Numbered from the stretch's first letter, positions 26,384 through 35,297 are shown. The stretch: 64,000 nucleotides of DNA from Bosea sp. 685 (GCF_031884435.1 NZ_CP134779.1:2356001-2420000); one strand, 5' to 3'. The notes: a model not told the origin generated them from the sequence alone. Translations and numbers: made by a program.

Positions 26384-27192
26384 CACTCGTCTCCCGATGC
26401 GTTCAGAAGCCCGCGGATTTCCTTGGCCAGCGCCGGATAGGCGGGATGGCTGATGATAGTGTCGTTGCTGCGCGGGCGCGGGATCGGCACCTCAAGTTCG
26501 CGGATGACGCGGCCCGGCCTTGCCGACATCACCACGACGCGGTCGGCGAGGAAAATCGCCTCCGAGATCGAATGGGTGATCAGCAGCACGGTCTTGCGGC
26601 TGGCCTGCCAGATGCGCTGCAGTTCGAGGTTCATGCGCTCGCGGGTGAGCGCATCGAGCGCGCCGAAAGGCTCGTCCATCAAGAGGACGCGGGGTGAGCG
26701 CACCAGGGCGCGGCAGATGCCGGCGCGCTGCTGCATGCCGCCCGAGAGCTCATAGGGGAAGCGCTCGCCGAAATCCTTGAGGCCGGCGACATCGAGCAAC
26801 CGGTCGATATCCTCGGCCTGCCCGACTTGCTTGCCGCCGACGCGCAGCGGCAAGGCGATGTTCTCGCGCACGGTCAGCCAGGGCAGGAGGTTGGCCGCCT
26901 GGAAGACGACGCCGACATCGCGCGAGGGGCCGGAGATCGTCTTGCCGTCGAGTGCGGCCGTGCCGGTGTCGTAATCGTCGAGCCCGGCGAGGATGCGCAG
27001 CAAGGTCGACTTGCCGCAGCCCGAGGGGCCGACGACGCAGACGAATTCGCCATCCTTGATGTCGAGATCGATCGCCGACAGCGCATGCACGCTGCCGCCG
27101 GCATAGGTCTTGTCGAGGCCGCGGATGCGGATGAGGTCCCTCTGAGGCGAGGACGCGGCGTTAAGCGGATGGACTTGAGCGAGTGCAGGCAT
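26383..27192 (-). CDS. ABC transporter ATP-binding protein (SsuB/TauB type)
   Basis: A 269-residue ATPase with Walker A GPSGCGKST, signature LSGGMQQRAGICRAL, Walker B VLLMDEPFGALDALTRE and switch ITHSISEA. The C-terminal PIPRPRSNDTIISHP is typical of the nitrate/sulfonate/taurine class. Its TGA stop shares one base with the ATG of the permease, so the two are coupled. It follows the sialidase-like gene by 58 bases. Confidence 0.93.
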   Translation of the reverse strand: MPALAQVHPLNAASSPQRDLIRIRGLDKTYAGGSVHALSAIDLDIKDGEFVCVVGPSGCGKSTLLRILAGLDDYDTGTAALDGKTISGPSRDVGVVFQAANLLPWLTVRENIALPLRVGGKQVGQAEDIDRLLDVAGLKDFGERFPYELSGGMQQRAGICRALVRSPRVLLMDEPFGALDALTRERMNLELQRIWQASRKTVLLITHSISEAIFLADRVVVMSARPGRVIRELEVPIPRPRSNDTIISHPAYPALAKEIRGLLNASGDE

Positions 27193-27250
27193 CTGCGGTC
27201 TCCCTGTTCTTGGTCTTGCTGTTCTTGGTCTTGTTCAGGCTCGGATTTGT

Positions 27251-28462
27251 TCAGCTTTTGGCCGCCCAATCGGGCGCGACGCGGACGTATTTGATGGCGC
27301 GGCGGAAATAGGTGAAGGCGATGTGCAGCGCCCCGTCCGGCGTCTGTGTGATCGACGGGTAGGAGAATTCGCGGTTGAGCTGGTCCTTGGAGTTGTTGGT
27401 CATGCAGAAGCCGTCGCCGGTTTCGAGGTCGCGCATCGCGGGCCAGCTCCGGCCGCCATCGGAGGACAGCGCCAGCGTCATCGGCGCGCGCGGCGCGCCC
27501 CAGAAGGCGGTGCGATGAGGCTCGACCGGGGCAGGGGCGGCCTCGGCTTGTGGCGCGCCTGCCTCCTCATCCTCGATGTCGTCATAGAGGCCGGTGCGCC
27601 GGTCGGTCGCGTCGGCTGCGCTGGAGTGATTGAAGACGAGCGCGATGCGGCCGTCGGCGAGCACGGTCGCCTGGATCGAGGAGTTGTTGTTGGGCAGCGC
27701 GGTCGGCTCGGGCGCCGTCCAGATGCGGCCGTCGGTCGAGCGGCTGGCATAGATGAAATCGGCCCAGCGGCTGCGATAGAACGCGACGAGCCCGTCCTTG
27801 GTCTTCAGCACGTTCATGTGCACGCAGCCGATCGAGCCGGGCACGGCATGCTCAACCCAGCTCTTGCCGGCGTCGGAAGAGACGCGCACCGCGCTGATGT
27901 CGTGGTCGCCGACCCATTTGGCGCCGGGCACGCTGACGCAATGGAAGACCGGGATCACCCAATCGCCATTGTCGAGCACCAGGGGAGGCTGGCGCACGAA
28001 CAGGCCATGGCCTTTGGGCGCGTCGAACAGGATCTCGATCGGCCCCCATGTCAGGCCATGGTCATGCGAGACGCGCTTGCGCACCAGCGCCGTGTCCTGG
28101 TTGCCGGAGATCTGCGCGGTCCAGATCAGCCAGAGCTCGCCACGCGGCGTGGTGAACAGCACCGGGTTCTGCTCGGAGCGCGCCGGATCGTCGGAGAGCT
28201 TGACCGGGGCCGACCAGCGCTCGCCGCCCTTGGGCAATCGCGAGACATAGGCCGAGATGTCCGGGATGCCTTCCTGCGTGCCGCCGAACCAGACGATGGC
28301 GAGATCGCCATTGCCGAGCGCGGCGATGTTGGCCGCGTGGTTCTGGACGCAAGGCGAGGGCAGATAGGCCTCGATGCACTGCGCATCGCCCTCGCGCGGA
28401 TGCAGGATGCCGCTGCGCTCGGAGAGGCCGGCGGGTGCGATATCGGTCGAATGGGCTCCCAT
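27251..28462 (-). CDS. Sialidase-like (BNR/Asp-box) protein
   Basis: A 403-residue six-bladed propeller of the exo-alpha-sialidase-like superfamily. At least four Asp-box motifs are seen: SHDHGLTW, SSDAGKSW, STDGRIW and SSDGGRSW. There is no signal peptide, so it should be cytoplasmic. The frame is open 37 codons upstream, but the ATG at 28462 follows GGAGG at good spacing. True neuraminidase activity is doubtful: no sialic acid genes are nearby, and such propellers occur in bacterial catabolic operons with unknown roles. Its place between two transporters and after an aldolase/kinase set suggests hydrolysis or isomerisation of an imported sugar-acid conjugate (inference). Confidence 0.82.
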   Translation of the reverse strand: MGAHSTDIAPAGLSERSGILHPREGDAQCIEAYLPSPCVQNHAANIAALGNGDLAIVWFGGTQEGIPDISAYVSRLPKGGERWSAPVKLSDDPARSEQNPVLFTTPRGELWLIWTAQISGNQDTALVRKRVSHDHGLTWGPIEILFDAPKGHGLFVRQPPLVLDNGDWVIPVFHCVSVPGAKWVGDHDISAVRVSSDAGKSWVEHAVPGSIGCVHMNVLKTKDGLVAFYRSRWADFIYASRSTDGRIWTAPEPTALPNNNSSIQATVLADGRIALVFNHSSAADATDRRTGLYDDIEDEEAGAPQAEAAPAPVEPHRTAFWGAPRAPMTLALSSDGGRSWPAMRDLETGDGFCMTNNSKDQLNREFSYPSITQTPDGALHIAFTYFRRAIKYVRVAPDWAAKS

Positions 28463-28530
28463 TTCGGAAGGCCTCCTTCTGGTCTGCGCGGGCATCTCGC
28501 CCCGTGGCTCGGCGCCGCTGTGGATGCGGC

Positions 28531-29505
28531 TCAGTCGATCTTGATGGCCGCCGCTTCGATGACTGCCTTCCAACGGGTGGTCTCGGAGGCGATGTAGGCG
28601 GCGAATTCGTCGGGGCCGAGCGCAACCGCGATGGCACCGACCTCGTCCATCTTTTTGGCCGTCTCGGGCTTCTGCATGAAGCTGCGGATCTCGGCCGAGA
28701 GCTTGTCGATCACAGGCTTGGGCGTGCCCGCGGGGGCGACGAAGCCGTGCCAGGCGACGGCCTCGAAGCCAGGCAGGTATTCCGACAGCGCCGGCAGGTT
28801 GGGGTCGAAGGCCGCGCGCTTGGCGGTTGCGGTCGCGATCAGGGCGAGCTTGCCGCCCGCCGCCTGCGGCAGCAGCAGCGGCACATTGTCGAAGGCGAGA
28901 TCGATATTGCCGCTGATGAGGTCAGTGACCATCTGGCTCGAGCCGCGATAGGGCACATGTGTCATCTGCGTGCCGGTCATCTGCTTGAACAGCTCGGCCG
29001 CCAGATGCTGCGAGGTGCCGACGCCGGCCGAGCCGAAGGAGACCTTGTCCGGATTGGCCTTGAGATGGGCGATCAGCTCCGGGACGGTGCGGGCCTTGAT
29101 CTTGTCGGGGTTCACCACGAGCACGTTCGGAACCATGCTGATCTGGGCGATGGGCAGGAGGTCCTGCGCCGGGCGATAGGACAGCTTCGCCCCATAAAGC
29201 GTCGGGTTGATCGAGAGGCCCGAGGTCGAGGCGAGGCCGAGGATGCTGCCGTCCGGCGTCCCGCGCGCGATCCGCGTGATCCCGACGATCGAGCCGGCGC
29301 CGCCGACATTCTCGGTCACGAAGGGCTGGCCCCAGCTCTTCTGCAGATGCTCGCCGACCATGCGGGCGAAGATGTCGGCGGTGCCGCCGGCCGAGAAGGG
29401 CACGATCATGCTGACCGGCTTCGACGGGTAGCCAGCGCCTTGCGCGAAGGCGGGAGCCGGGCCGAGCAGGAGGCTCAGTGCAGCCAGGACATCGCGTCGG
29501 TTCAT
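28531..29505 (-). CDS. Tripartite tricarboxylate transporter (Bug family) substrate-binding protein
   Basis: A 324-residue periplasmic Bug/TctC protein. The signal MNRRDVLAALSLLLGPAPAFAQ has an arginine pair; the mature N-terminus YPSKPVSMIVPFSAGGTADIFAR is the family hallmark (ligand carboxylate bound through the PF/PGG loop). ADIFKQ-type and VSFGSAGVGTSQHLAAELF segments follow. Start 29505 replaces an open extension of 17 codons. No TctA or TctB gene is in the window, so it is an orphan that must use membrane subunits encoded elsewhere, or acts as a sensor. Bug ligands are usually di- or tricarboxylates or aromatic acids. Confidence 0.92.
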   Translation of the reverse strand: MNRRDVLAALSLLLGPAPAFAQGAGYPSKPVSMIVPFSAGGTADIFARMVGEHLQKSWGQPFVTENVGGAGSIVGITRIARGTPDGSILGLASTSGLSINPTLYGAKLSYRPAQDLLPIAQISMVPNVLVVNPDKIKARTVPELIAHLKANPDKVSFGSAGVGTSQHLAAELFKQMTGTQMTHVPYRGSSQMVTDLISGNIDLAFDNVPLLLPQAAGGKLALIATATAKRAAFDPNLPALSEYLPGFEAVAWHGFVAPAGTPKPVIDKLSAEIRSFMQKPETAKKMDEVGAIAVALGPDEFAAYIASETTRWKAVIEAAAIKID

Positions 29506-29580
29506 CTCTACTCTCCCTTGCATCGCTTTTTTGTTCGTATGGCGTCGTTCAGACACCCAAGATCGACGCCCAAGATCTCG

Positions 29581-31014
29581 TCAGTCGCTGAGGACCTTGC
29601 CCGGATTCATCAGCCCCTGCGGATCGAGCAGCCCTTTGACCTGCCGCAGCAGGGCCATTTCGAGCGGCGCCGTCACGTGGTTGAGGCGCTCCTTATTGGC
29701 GATGCCGATGCCGTGCTCGGCGCTGATGCTACCGCCGAGCGCCGCCGTCTCCTCGTCGACGGCTTGGTTGATCGCGCTGACGACGGGGGCGAGCGTCTTG
29801 CGCTGGTCGGCGGCGATGCCGGGCAGGATGGCGAGCACATGGATGTTGCCGTCGCCGAGATGGCCATGCATGACGATGCGCGCCTCGGGCTGGATTGCCG
29901 CGATGCGCGCCTCGACCCGGCGCACGAATTCGGCCTGATGTTCGAGCGGCACGGCGCTGTCATGCGAGACGACGTAGCCGGCGCGCTTGGAGCCTTCCGA
30001 GACGCTGTGGCGGATAGCCCAGAGCGCAGCGGCCTGGGCTTCGCTCGAAGCGACGAGGGCGTCGCCGATCAGCCCGCGCTCGAAGGCCGAGGCCAGCATC
30101 GCTTCCATCTCGGCGGGGAGGTCGATGCCCCGCAGCGTGTCGACGAGCTCAATCAGCACGAACCAGGGCGCGTCGAGCGCGAAGGGGATTGCGACATGGG
30201 GCACGTGCTCGGCGATGACCTCAACCTGTCCGCGCGACATCACCTCAAAAGCGCCGAGCCGGTCGCCGAGCTCGGTGCGGGCCAACGCGAGAAGATCGAG
30301 CATCGCCTCGATATCCTCGGCCTTGGCGAGGGCGACGCTGCGCTGGCGCGGGCGGGGGAAGAGTTTAAGTACCGCGCCGGTGATGATGCCGAGCGTGCCC
30401 TCGGCGCCGATGAAGAGCTGCTTGAGATCGACCCCGGTGGAATCCTTGCGCAGGCTCGTCATCAAATCGAGCACGGAACCGTCCGGCAGCACGGCTTCGA
30501 TCCCGAGGGTGAGCTCGCGCGTCGTGCCGTAGCGCAGCACGGCCGTGCCGCCGGCATTGGTCGAGAGGTTGCCGCCGATCTGGCAGGAGCCCTCGGCGCC
30601 GAGGCTCAAGGGGAACAGGCGGTCGGCCGTCTCGGCCGCCTTCTGGACATCGGCGAGGATGCAACCGGCATCGACCGCGATGGAATCGCCGAGCCGGCTG
30701 ATGGCGCGGATCTTGTTCATGCGGTCGAGCCGCAGCACGACATTCGGGCGCCCACTGAGCGGGGTCGCCGCGCCGCACATGCCGGTATTGCCGCCTTGCG
30801 GGACGATGGCGAAGCCGAGTTCGGCACAGAGCTTGACGATGGCCGCGACCTCAGCGGTGCTCGCCGGCTTCACGATCGCCTCGGCCGTGCCGCGATAGCG
30901 CCCGCGCCAGTCGACGAGATAAGGCTCCTGGTCGCCGTCGGGGCCGATGACATGCCGCGCCCCGACGATCGCCGCGAGGCGCTCGACGATCATGGGCGTG
31001 GCATGGACTGTCAT
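29581..31014 (-). CDS. FAD-linked oxidase (D-2-hydroxyacid/glycolate oxidase GlcD type)
   Basis: A 477-residue flavoprotein. The FAD-binding PCMH domain contains PQGGNTGMCGAATP; the C-terminal domain has HGHLGDGNIHV and EHGIGIANKE, typical of D-lactate, D-2-hydroxyglutarate and glycolate dehydrogenases. The frame is open far upstream (to 31596) but overlaps the alcohol dehydrogenase gene; MTVHATPMIVERL at 31014 is the natural start. In this operon it probably oxidises a 2-hydroxy acid to a 2-oxo acid, which would suit the HpcH/HpaI aldolase encoded at the head of the operon. Confidence 0.92.
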   Translation of the reverse strand: MTVHATPMIVERLAAIVGARHVIGPDGDQEPYLVDWRGRYRGTAEAIVKPASTAEVAAIVKLCAELGFAIVPQGGNTGMCGAATPLSGRPNVVLRLDRMNKIRAISRLGDSIAVDAGCILADVQKAAETADRLFPLSLGAEGSCQIGGNLSTNAGGTAVLRYGTTRELTLGIEAVLPDGSVLDLMTSLRKDSTGVDLKQLFIGAEGTLGIITGAVLKLFPRPRQRSVALAKAEDIEAMLDLLALARTELGDRLGAFEVMSRGQVEVIAEHVPHVAIPFALDAPWFVLIELVDTLRGIDLPAEMEAMLASAFERGLIGDALVASSEAQAAALWAIRHSVSEGSKRAGYVVSHDSAVPLEHQAEFVRRVEARIAAIQPEARIVMHGHLGDGNIHVLAILPGIAADQRKTLAPVVSAINQAVDEETAALGGSISAEHGIGIANKERLNHVTAPLEMALLRQVKGLLDPQGLMNPGKVLSD

Positions 31015-31049
31015 CGCTTCTCTCCCTGTTCGCGTCTGGCGAGCGGCGC

Positions 31050-32210
31050 TCAGTAGGCGGCTTCGTAGAGGGCCAGGATCTCGTCGCGGCTGATGTCGCG
31101 CGGGTTGTTGTCGAGCAGGCGGCGAATGGCGTGAGCCTCGCTCGCCATGACCGGGAGGTCGTCGCGCGGCACGGAGAGACGCGACAGCTTCATCTCGCAG
31201 CCGAGTTCGGCGCAGTAGCGGTGGGCGCCCTCGAAGACCTCCTCCTGTCGGGCCGAGGCTTTCAGGCCGAGCGCGGCGAGGATCGCGGCGGTCTTCTCCG
31301 GCACGGCCGGCGCGTTGAAGGCGAGCGTATGCGGGAAGATCAGCGCGTTGGCCGCGCCATGGGCGATATGGTGGCGCGTGCCGAGCGGATAGGCGACGGC
31401 GTGGCCGGCGGCCGTGTTGACCGGGCCGAGGCAGTAGCCGCCATAGAGCGAGGCGAGCGACAGGCCGGCGCGGGCCTCGATGTCGGAACCGTCGGCGATG
31501 GCGCGGCCGAGGAAGCGTCCGACCAGACGCACGCCCTCGAGCGCATACATGTCGATCAACGGATGCGCCTTCAGGCTGGTGAAGGCCTCGACGCAATGGG
31601 CCATGGCGTCGACGCCGGTCGCAGCGGTGACCGCCGGCGGCAGGGTCAGCGTCAGGTCGGGGTCGATCACCGCGATGTCGGCAAGCATGTGCAGGCTCTG
31701 CACGGCGAGCTTGTTCTGAGTCTTGGGGTCGGTGACCAGGGCGCGCGTGCCGGCCTCGCTGCCGGTGCCCGAGGTGGTCGGCACCTGCATCAGGGCCGAG
31801 CGCTTGCCGGCGACCTTCTCGGGGCCGACGACGTCATGGAGAGACTGGCCGGAGCCCGGCAGGACCGCGACGAGCTTGGCGAGGTCCATGGCGCTGCCGC
31901 CACCGAAGCCGATGACGAGATCGGGCTTCACCCGTTCGGCGACGGCCAGCACCGCTTCGAGATTGGGAACGTCAGGCTCGGGGCGGACCTCGCCGAAGAT
32001 CGTGACCTCGCCGGTCAGGCCGAGCAGATCGACGCGAGCGGCGTTGAAGGCATCCGCCACGACGAGGATGCGAGAGAGCCCCTGGGCCGCAGCCCAACGC
32101 CCGGCGAGCGGGGCCGTGCCGGAGCCGAACTCGATGATCTTCGGCCGGGTGATCGTGATCGGCGTGGCGAGGCTCGCGAGGGCGATCTGGCTGGGCGCGT
32201 GGATGTTCAT
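31050..32210 (-). CDS. Iron-containing alcohol dehydrogenase (maleylacetate reductase-like)
   Basis: A 386-residue group-III alcohol dehydrogenase. NAD binding is at GGGSAMDLAK, and the metal site is spread over DAMAHCVEAF and HGAANALIFPHTLAFN. Family members reduce or oxidise hydroxyacids, lactaldehyde, 1,3-propanediol or maleylacetate. It lies 51 bases after the PdxA2-type gene and 35 before the FAD oxidase. It may oxidise an alcohol or aldehyde end of a C4 sugar acid. The exact substrate is not readable. Confidence 0.9.
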   Translation of the reverse strand: MNIHAPSQIALASLATPITITRPKIIEFGSGTAPLAGRWAAAQGLSRILVVADAFNAARVDLLGLTGEVTIFGEVRPEPDVPNLEAVLAVAERVKPDLVIGFGGGSAMDLAKLVAVLPGSGQSLHDVVGPEKVAGKRSALMQVPTTSGTGSEAGTRALVTDPKTQNKLAVQSLHMLADIAVIDPDLTLTLPPAVTAATGVDAMAHCVEAFTSLKAHPLIDMYALEGVRLVGRFLGRAIADGSDIEARAGLSLASLYGGYCLGPVNTAAGHAVAYPLGTRHHIAHGAANALIFPHTLAFNAPAVPEKTAAILAALGLKASARQEEVFEGAHRYCAELGCEMKLSRLSVPRDDLPVMASEAHAIRRLLDNNPRDISRDEILALYEAAY

Positions 32211-32261
32211 AGTCGCCTCCCTTGGTGCTTTTAGCTTTTGGCGCTTTCAGGTGTGGCGCTA

Positions 32262-33302
32262 TCAGGCCGCGCGGTCGGCGGTGAGGCCGCGCGCCGCCGC
32301 CAGTTTTTCGGCGTATTCGATCGCTTCGATCAGGCTGAGCTCGTTGGCGATGCCTTTGCCGGCAATGTCGAAGGCGGTGCCATGGTCGACGGAGGTCCGC
32401 ACGATCGGCAGGCCGAGCGTGATGTTGACGCCCGAGAGCGAATCCCAGGTGCCGGTCTCGGGGTTCACGTGGAAACCCAGGAGCTTCACCGGGATGTGGC
32501 CCTGGTCGTGATACATCGCGACGACGGCGTCGTACTGGCCGGCGCGCAGCTTGACGAAGACCGTGTCGCCCGGCACCGGTCCGACCACGTCGAGACCATC
32601 AGTGATCGCCTTGGCGATGGTCGGCGCCGAGACCTCGTCGTCCTCACGGCCGAACAATCCGCCTTCGCCGGCATGGGGGTTGAGCGCCGCGACGGCGATC
32701 TTGCGCCGGCCGAGATCGAGCGCGGAGAGCGCCTCGTCGGTGCGGTCGAGCACATAGCGCAGCCGCTCCGGCGTCAGCTTGGCGGGCACATCCTTGAGCG
32801 CGACATGGGTGGTGACATGGCTCACCCGCATGCCGCCATGAGCGAGCATCATCACCGAGCCCTTGGCGCCGGTCAGCGTCGCCAGCATGTCGGTATGGCC
32901 GGCGAATTTGTAGCCGGCCTTGTTCAGCGCCTCCTTGTTCAGCGGCGCCGTCACGATGCCGCCGATGCGGCCGGCCTGGGCGAGCTTCACGCCCTTCTCG
33001 ACCGCGAGATAGGCGAAACGGCCGCCATCGGAGGAGAGCACGCCCGGGCGGATCGGTTCGCCCTCGGGCCCCGCCTGCAGACAGGCGAGATGTGGCCAGA
33101 CCTCGCTCTCGGAGACCTCGGGAATGGCGATGTCGGCGCCGAGCAGGCGGCGCGCCTCGGCAAGCGCCGGATTGCTGCCGATGACGAGCAGGCGCAGATC
33201 GCCGCTCGCCAGCCTGTCCTTGAGGGCGAGGCAGGCCTTGACGATGATCTCGGGACCGACGCCTGCGGGATCGCCCATGGTGATGGCAAGGTGAGGTTTC
33301 AT
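32262..33302 (-). CDS. pdxA2: PdxA2-type 4-phospho-threonate/erythronate dehydrogenase
   Basis: A 346-residue member of the PdxA family. The metal-binding histidines are in HVTTHVALKDVP, NPHAGEGGLFG and YHDQGHIPVK, as in 4-hydroxythreonine-4-phosphate dehydrogenase. Next to a DUF1537 kinase it is better read as PdxA2: published work on DUF1537 showed that kinase plus PdxA2 turns D-threonate or D-erythronate into dihydroxyacetone phosphate with CO2 release. Its ATG overlaps the kinase stop (ATGA), which strengthens that pairing. No other vitamin B6 biosynthetic gene is here. Confidence 0.88.
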   Translation of the reverse strand: MKPHLAITMGDPAGVGPEIIVKACLALKDRLASGDLRLLVIGSNPALAEARRLLGADIAIPEVSESEVWPHLACLQAGPEGEPIRPGVLSSDGGRFAYLAVEKGVKLAQAGRIGGIVTAPLNKEALNKAGYKFAGHTDMLATLTGAKGSVMMLAHGGMRVSHVTTHVALKDVPAKLTPERLRYVLDRTDEALSALDLGRRKIAVAALNPHAGEGGLFGREDDEVSAPTIAKAITDGLDVVGPVPGDTVFVKLRAGQYDAVVAMYHDQGHIPVKLLGFHVNPETGTWDSLSGVNITLGLPIVRTSVDHGTAFDIAGKGIANELSLIEAIEYAEKLAAARGLTADRAA

Positions 33303-34405
33303 GCTGCCGCTCCGGCAAAGGCCGCGATCCGGGGCGCGGCGAGCTGTTGAAGAAGGTCCGGAGCGCCGAAGGCGCCCGATTTCGAGATCACGGCGACGCC
33401 GTCCCAGCGGCCGCCGCGCATGATCGAGCGGGGCACGCCCGGCATGATCTCGCCGGTGACGTCGAGGCGCTCAGTGCCGAGGCTCTCGCAGATGCCGCGC
33501 AAGGTCTCGCCGCCGGCGGCGAAGAGCGTGTCCGGGCGGTCGAAGTCCTGCAGGAGGGCGGCCAGCCGCGCGTCGATCAGTGCGGCGGCGTCGCGGCGCG
33601 AGGTGCCGTCCGGCAACGCGACGCTTGCGAAGACGATGCCGTCATGAGTGAGGCGCCGGGCGATTTCGGCATTGCAGGCAGGATCCAGAACGATGTGAAG
33701 CGGGCCGAGCCGGTCGAGTTGCTCGCCGATCGCCGCATGGTCCGAGCCGATGAGCCCGAGAACCTTGCCTGCGAGCGGGCGGTCATCGATCCCACGGGTG
33801 ATGCCGGTTGCCCGCGCGAGCGCCGCCGCCAGCCCCGCGCTTCCGACCCAGAGCACGTCGTCGAGTCCGGTGGCGGCCGCGATGACGGCGTCGAGATCGG
33901 CGTCGGTCTCGACATCCCAGAGGCTGATGCCCGGGGGCAGGGCATCTCCCGGAACGGCTTGCGTGACGGCATGCCCCGCCACTGCGAGCCCGGCGGCGAG
34001 GTCGGCGGGCACCGGGCGCCATTCACCATTTGCCCAGGCGCATTGCTGCCCGGCGCGCGTGATCCGGCGCTGTGCCGGGAAGGCCGGAGCGATGATGCAA
34101 TGGGCCGGGCGCAGCAGGCCGAGGATCGTGGCGATCTCGGCGACCTCCTGGCCACGCAACAGGCTGTCGATCTTCTTATAGGCGAGGCCCGAGCCGCGCG
34201 CCCATAAGGCGGGAGCGATCATGGCGACGGCGCTGCGGGCTTCCTCCGCTGAGATCTCGCGACTGCGGCTGTCCATGGCGATGGCGCCCTCCGCGGGAGC
34301 TTCGCCGCGCCAGCACACCGCGACCGGCTCGGCGGGCGAGCCGAACGCGGCTGCGCTGTCGAGCGCACCGGTCAGGTCGTCGGCCAGGAGCCGGAGCGGG
34401 CCCAT
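33299..34405 (-). CDS. Four-carbon acid sugar kinase (DUF1537 family)
   Basis: A 368-residue kinase of the OtnK/DtnK family (DUF1537). The N-terminal domain opens with LLADDLTGALDSAAAFG, whose aspartates bind the sugar acid; the C-terminal nucleotide-binding domain has FAAGGETLRGI and ISKSGAFGAPD. Known members phosphorylate D-threonate, D-erythronate or 3-oxo-tetronate at O4. Coupled by ATGA to the PdxA2-type gene, which points to D-threonate or D-erythronate rather than the OtnI/OtnC 3-oxo-tetronate route (no otnC or otnI is present). Confidence 0.9.
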   Translation of the reverse strand: MGPLRLLADDLTGALDSAAAFGSPAEPVAVCWRGEAPAEGAIAMDSRSREISAEEARSAVAMIAPALWARGSGLAYKKIDSLLRGQEVAEIATILGLLRPAHCIIAPAFPAQRRITRAGQQCAWANGEWRPVPADLAAGLAVAGHAVTQAVPGDALPPGISLWDVETDADLDAVIAAATGLDDVLWVGSAGLAAALARATGITRGIDDRPLAGKVLGLIGSDHAAIGEQLDRLGPLHIVLDPACNAEIARRLTHDGIVFASVALPDGTSRRDAAALIDARLAALLQDFDRPDTLFAAGGETLRGICESLGTERLDVTGEIMPGVPRSIMRGGRWDGVAVISKSGAFGAPDLLQQLAAPRIAAFAGAAA

Positions 34406-34406
34406 C

Positions 34407-35177
34407 TCAGCTCGCCTTCACCGCCGAGAGCAGCGCCTTGGAGCCGCGCACCACGATCGTGGTGTCATTGGCGACGCCGACGAAATCGATGCCTTGCGCG
34501 ACGCGCCGCACGGCCTCGGCCTCGTTATTGGTGAGGTAGCCGGCGGGCTTGCCGATGGCCTTCAGGCGGCGGAAGCCGTCATCGATCGCGGCCTGGACCT
34601 CGGGATGTTGCGTGTTGCCGAGATGGCCCATCGAGGCGGCAAGATCGGCGGGGCCGATGAAGACGGCGTCGACGCCGTCGACCGCCGCGATCTTTTCGAT
34701 ATCGGCCAGCGCCTCGATCGTCTCGATCTGCACGATGACGCAGATCTCCTGCTGCACCTTGGCGAAATAGTCGGGAATCAGGCCATAGGCCGCCGCGCGC
34801 GAGCTGCCGGAGACGCCACGCACGCCATGGGGCGGATAGCGGGTGTAGCTGACGGCGCGGGCCGCTTCCTCGGCATTCTGGACATAAGGGAAGAGCAGGG
34901 TCTGGGCGCCGAGATCGAGCACGCGCTTGACCAGCACCAGGTCGTTCCAGGCCGGCCGGATGATCGCTTCGGCGGGCAAGGCCGACATCGCCTGCAACTG
35001 GGCGACGACATCGCCGGGCTCATTGGGGCTGTGCTCGGTGTCGATCAGGATCCAGTCGAAGCCGACCTGCGCGAAGAGCTCGGTGAGGGTGGGGCTGGCC
35101 AGCGTCGAGAAGATGCCGAGCATCTGCCGCTTGCCGAGATCGCGCTTGAAACCGTTCGTCCTGACGTCAGCCATCAT
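34407..35177 (-). CDS. HpcH/HpaI family class-II aldolase
   Basis: A 256-residue aldolase. Motifs run in family order: FDWILIDTEHSPNEP (catalytic base region), IIRPAWND, FPYVQNAEEA, QIETIEAL (metal-binding Glu), VFIGPADLAASMG (metal-binding Asp) and the C-terminal VGVANDTT. Such enzymes split 4-hydroxy-2-oxo acids into pyruvate and an aldehyde. Start 35177 or 35174 (MMADVR); a 78-codon upstream extension crosses the promoter and is rejected. First gene of the 11.5-kb minus-strand operon. Its chemistry is not part of the threonate route, so the operon probably handles a larger acid that is first cleaved. Confidence 0.9.
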   Translation of the reverse strand: MMADVRTNGFKRDLGKRQMLGIFSTLASPTLTELFAQVGFDWILIDTEHSPNEPGDVVAQLQAMSALPAEAIIRPAWNDLVLVKRVLDLGAQTLLFPYVQNAEEAARAVSYTRYPPHGVRGVSGSSRAAAYGLIPDYFAKVQQEICVIVQIETIEALADIEKIAAVDGVDAVFIGPADLAASMGHLGNTQHPEVQAAIDDGFRRLKAIGKPAGYLTNNEAEAVRRVAQGIDFVGVANDTTIVVRGSKALLSAVKAS

Positions 35178-35297
35178 CCACCTGCTGAAAGACACCCATC
35201 GGGGCAGCGGATCACGGAAGGCGGGCGGTTGCGCCGTAGCGCGCGGTCCTTGGGATGCCTCCATGAGCCGGCCTCTTCGGGCCTTGACGGGGTTGAA

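Noticed and set aside
27251..28462. A genuine secreted neuraminidase
   Set aside because: No signal peptide and no sialic acid transport or lyase genes nearby.
28435..31056. An 873-codon plus-strand open frame across the Bug and FAD-oxidase genes
   Set aside because: It crosses two convincing minus-strand genes and their spacer and shows no domain motif.
31015..31596. An N-terminal extension of the FAD oxidase
   Set aside because: The extra residues are arginine-rich and overlap the alcohol dehydrogenase gene; the family N-terminus begins at 31014.
32262..33302. PdxA as a vitamin B6 biosynthesis enzyme
   Set aside because: ATGA coupling to a DUF1537 kinase and the absence of other pdx genes favour the catabolic PdxA2 role.
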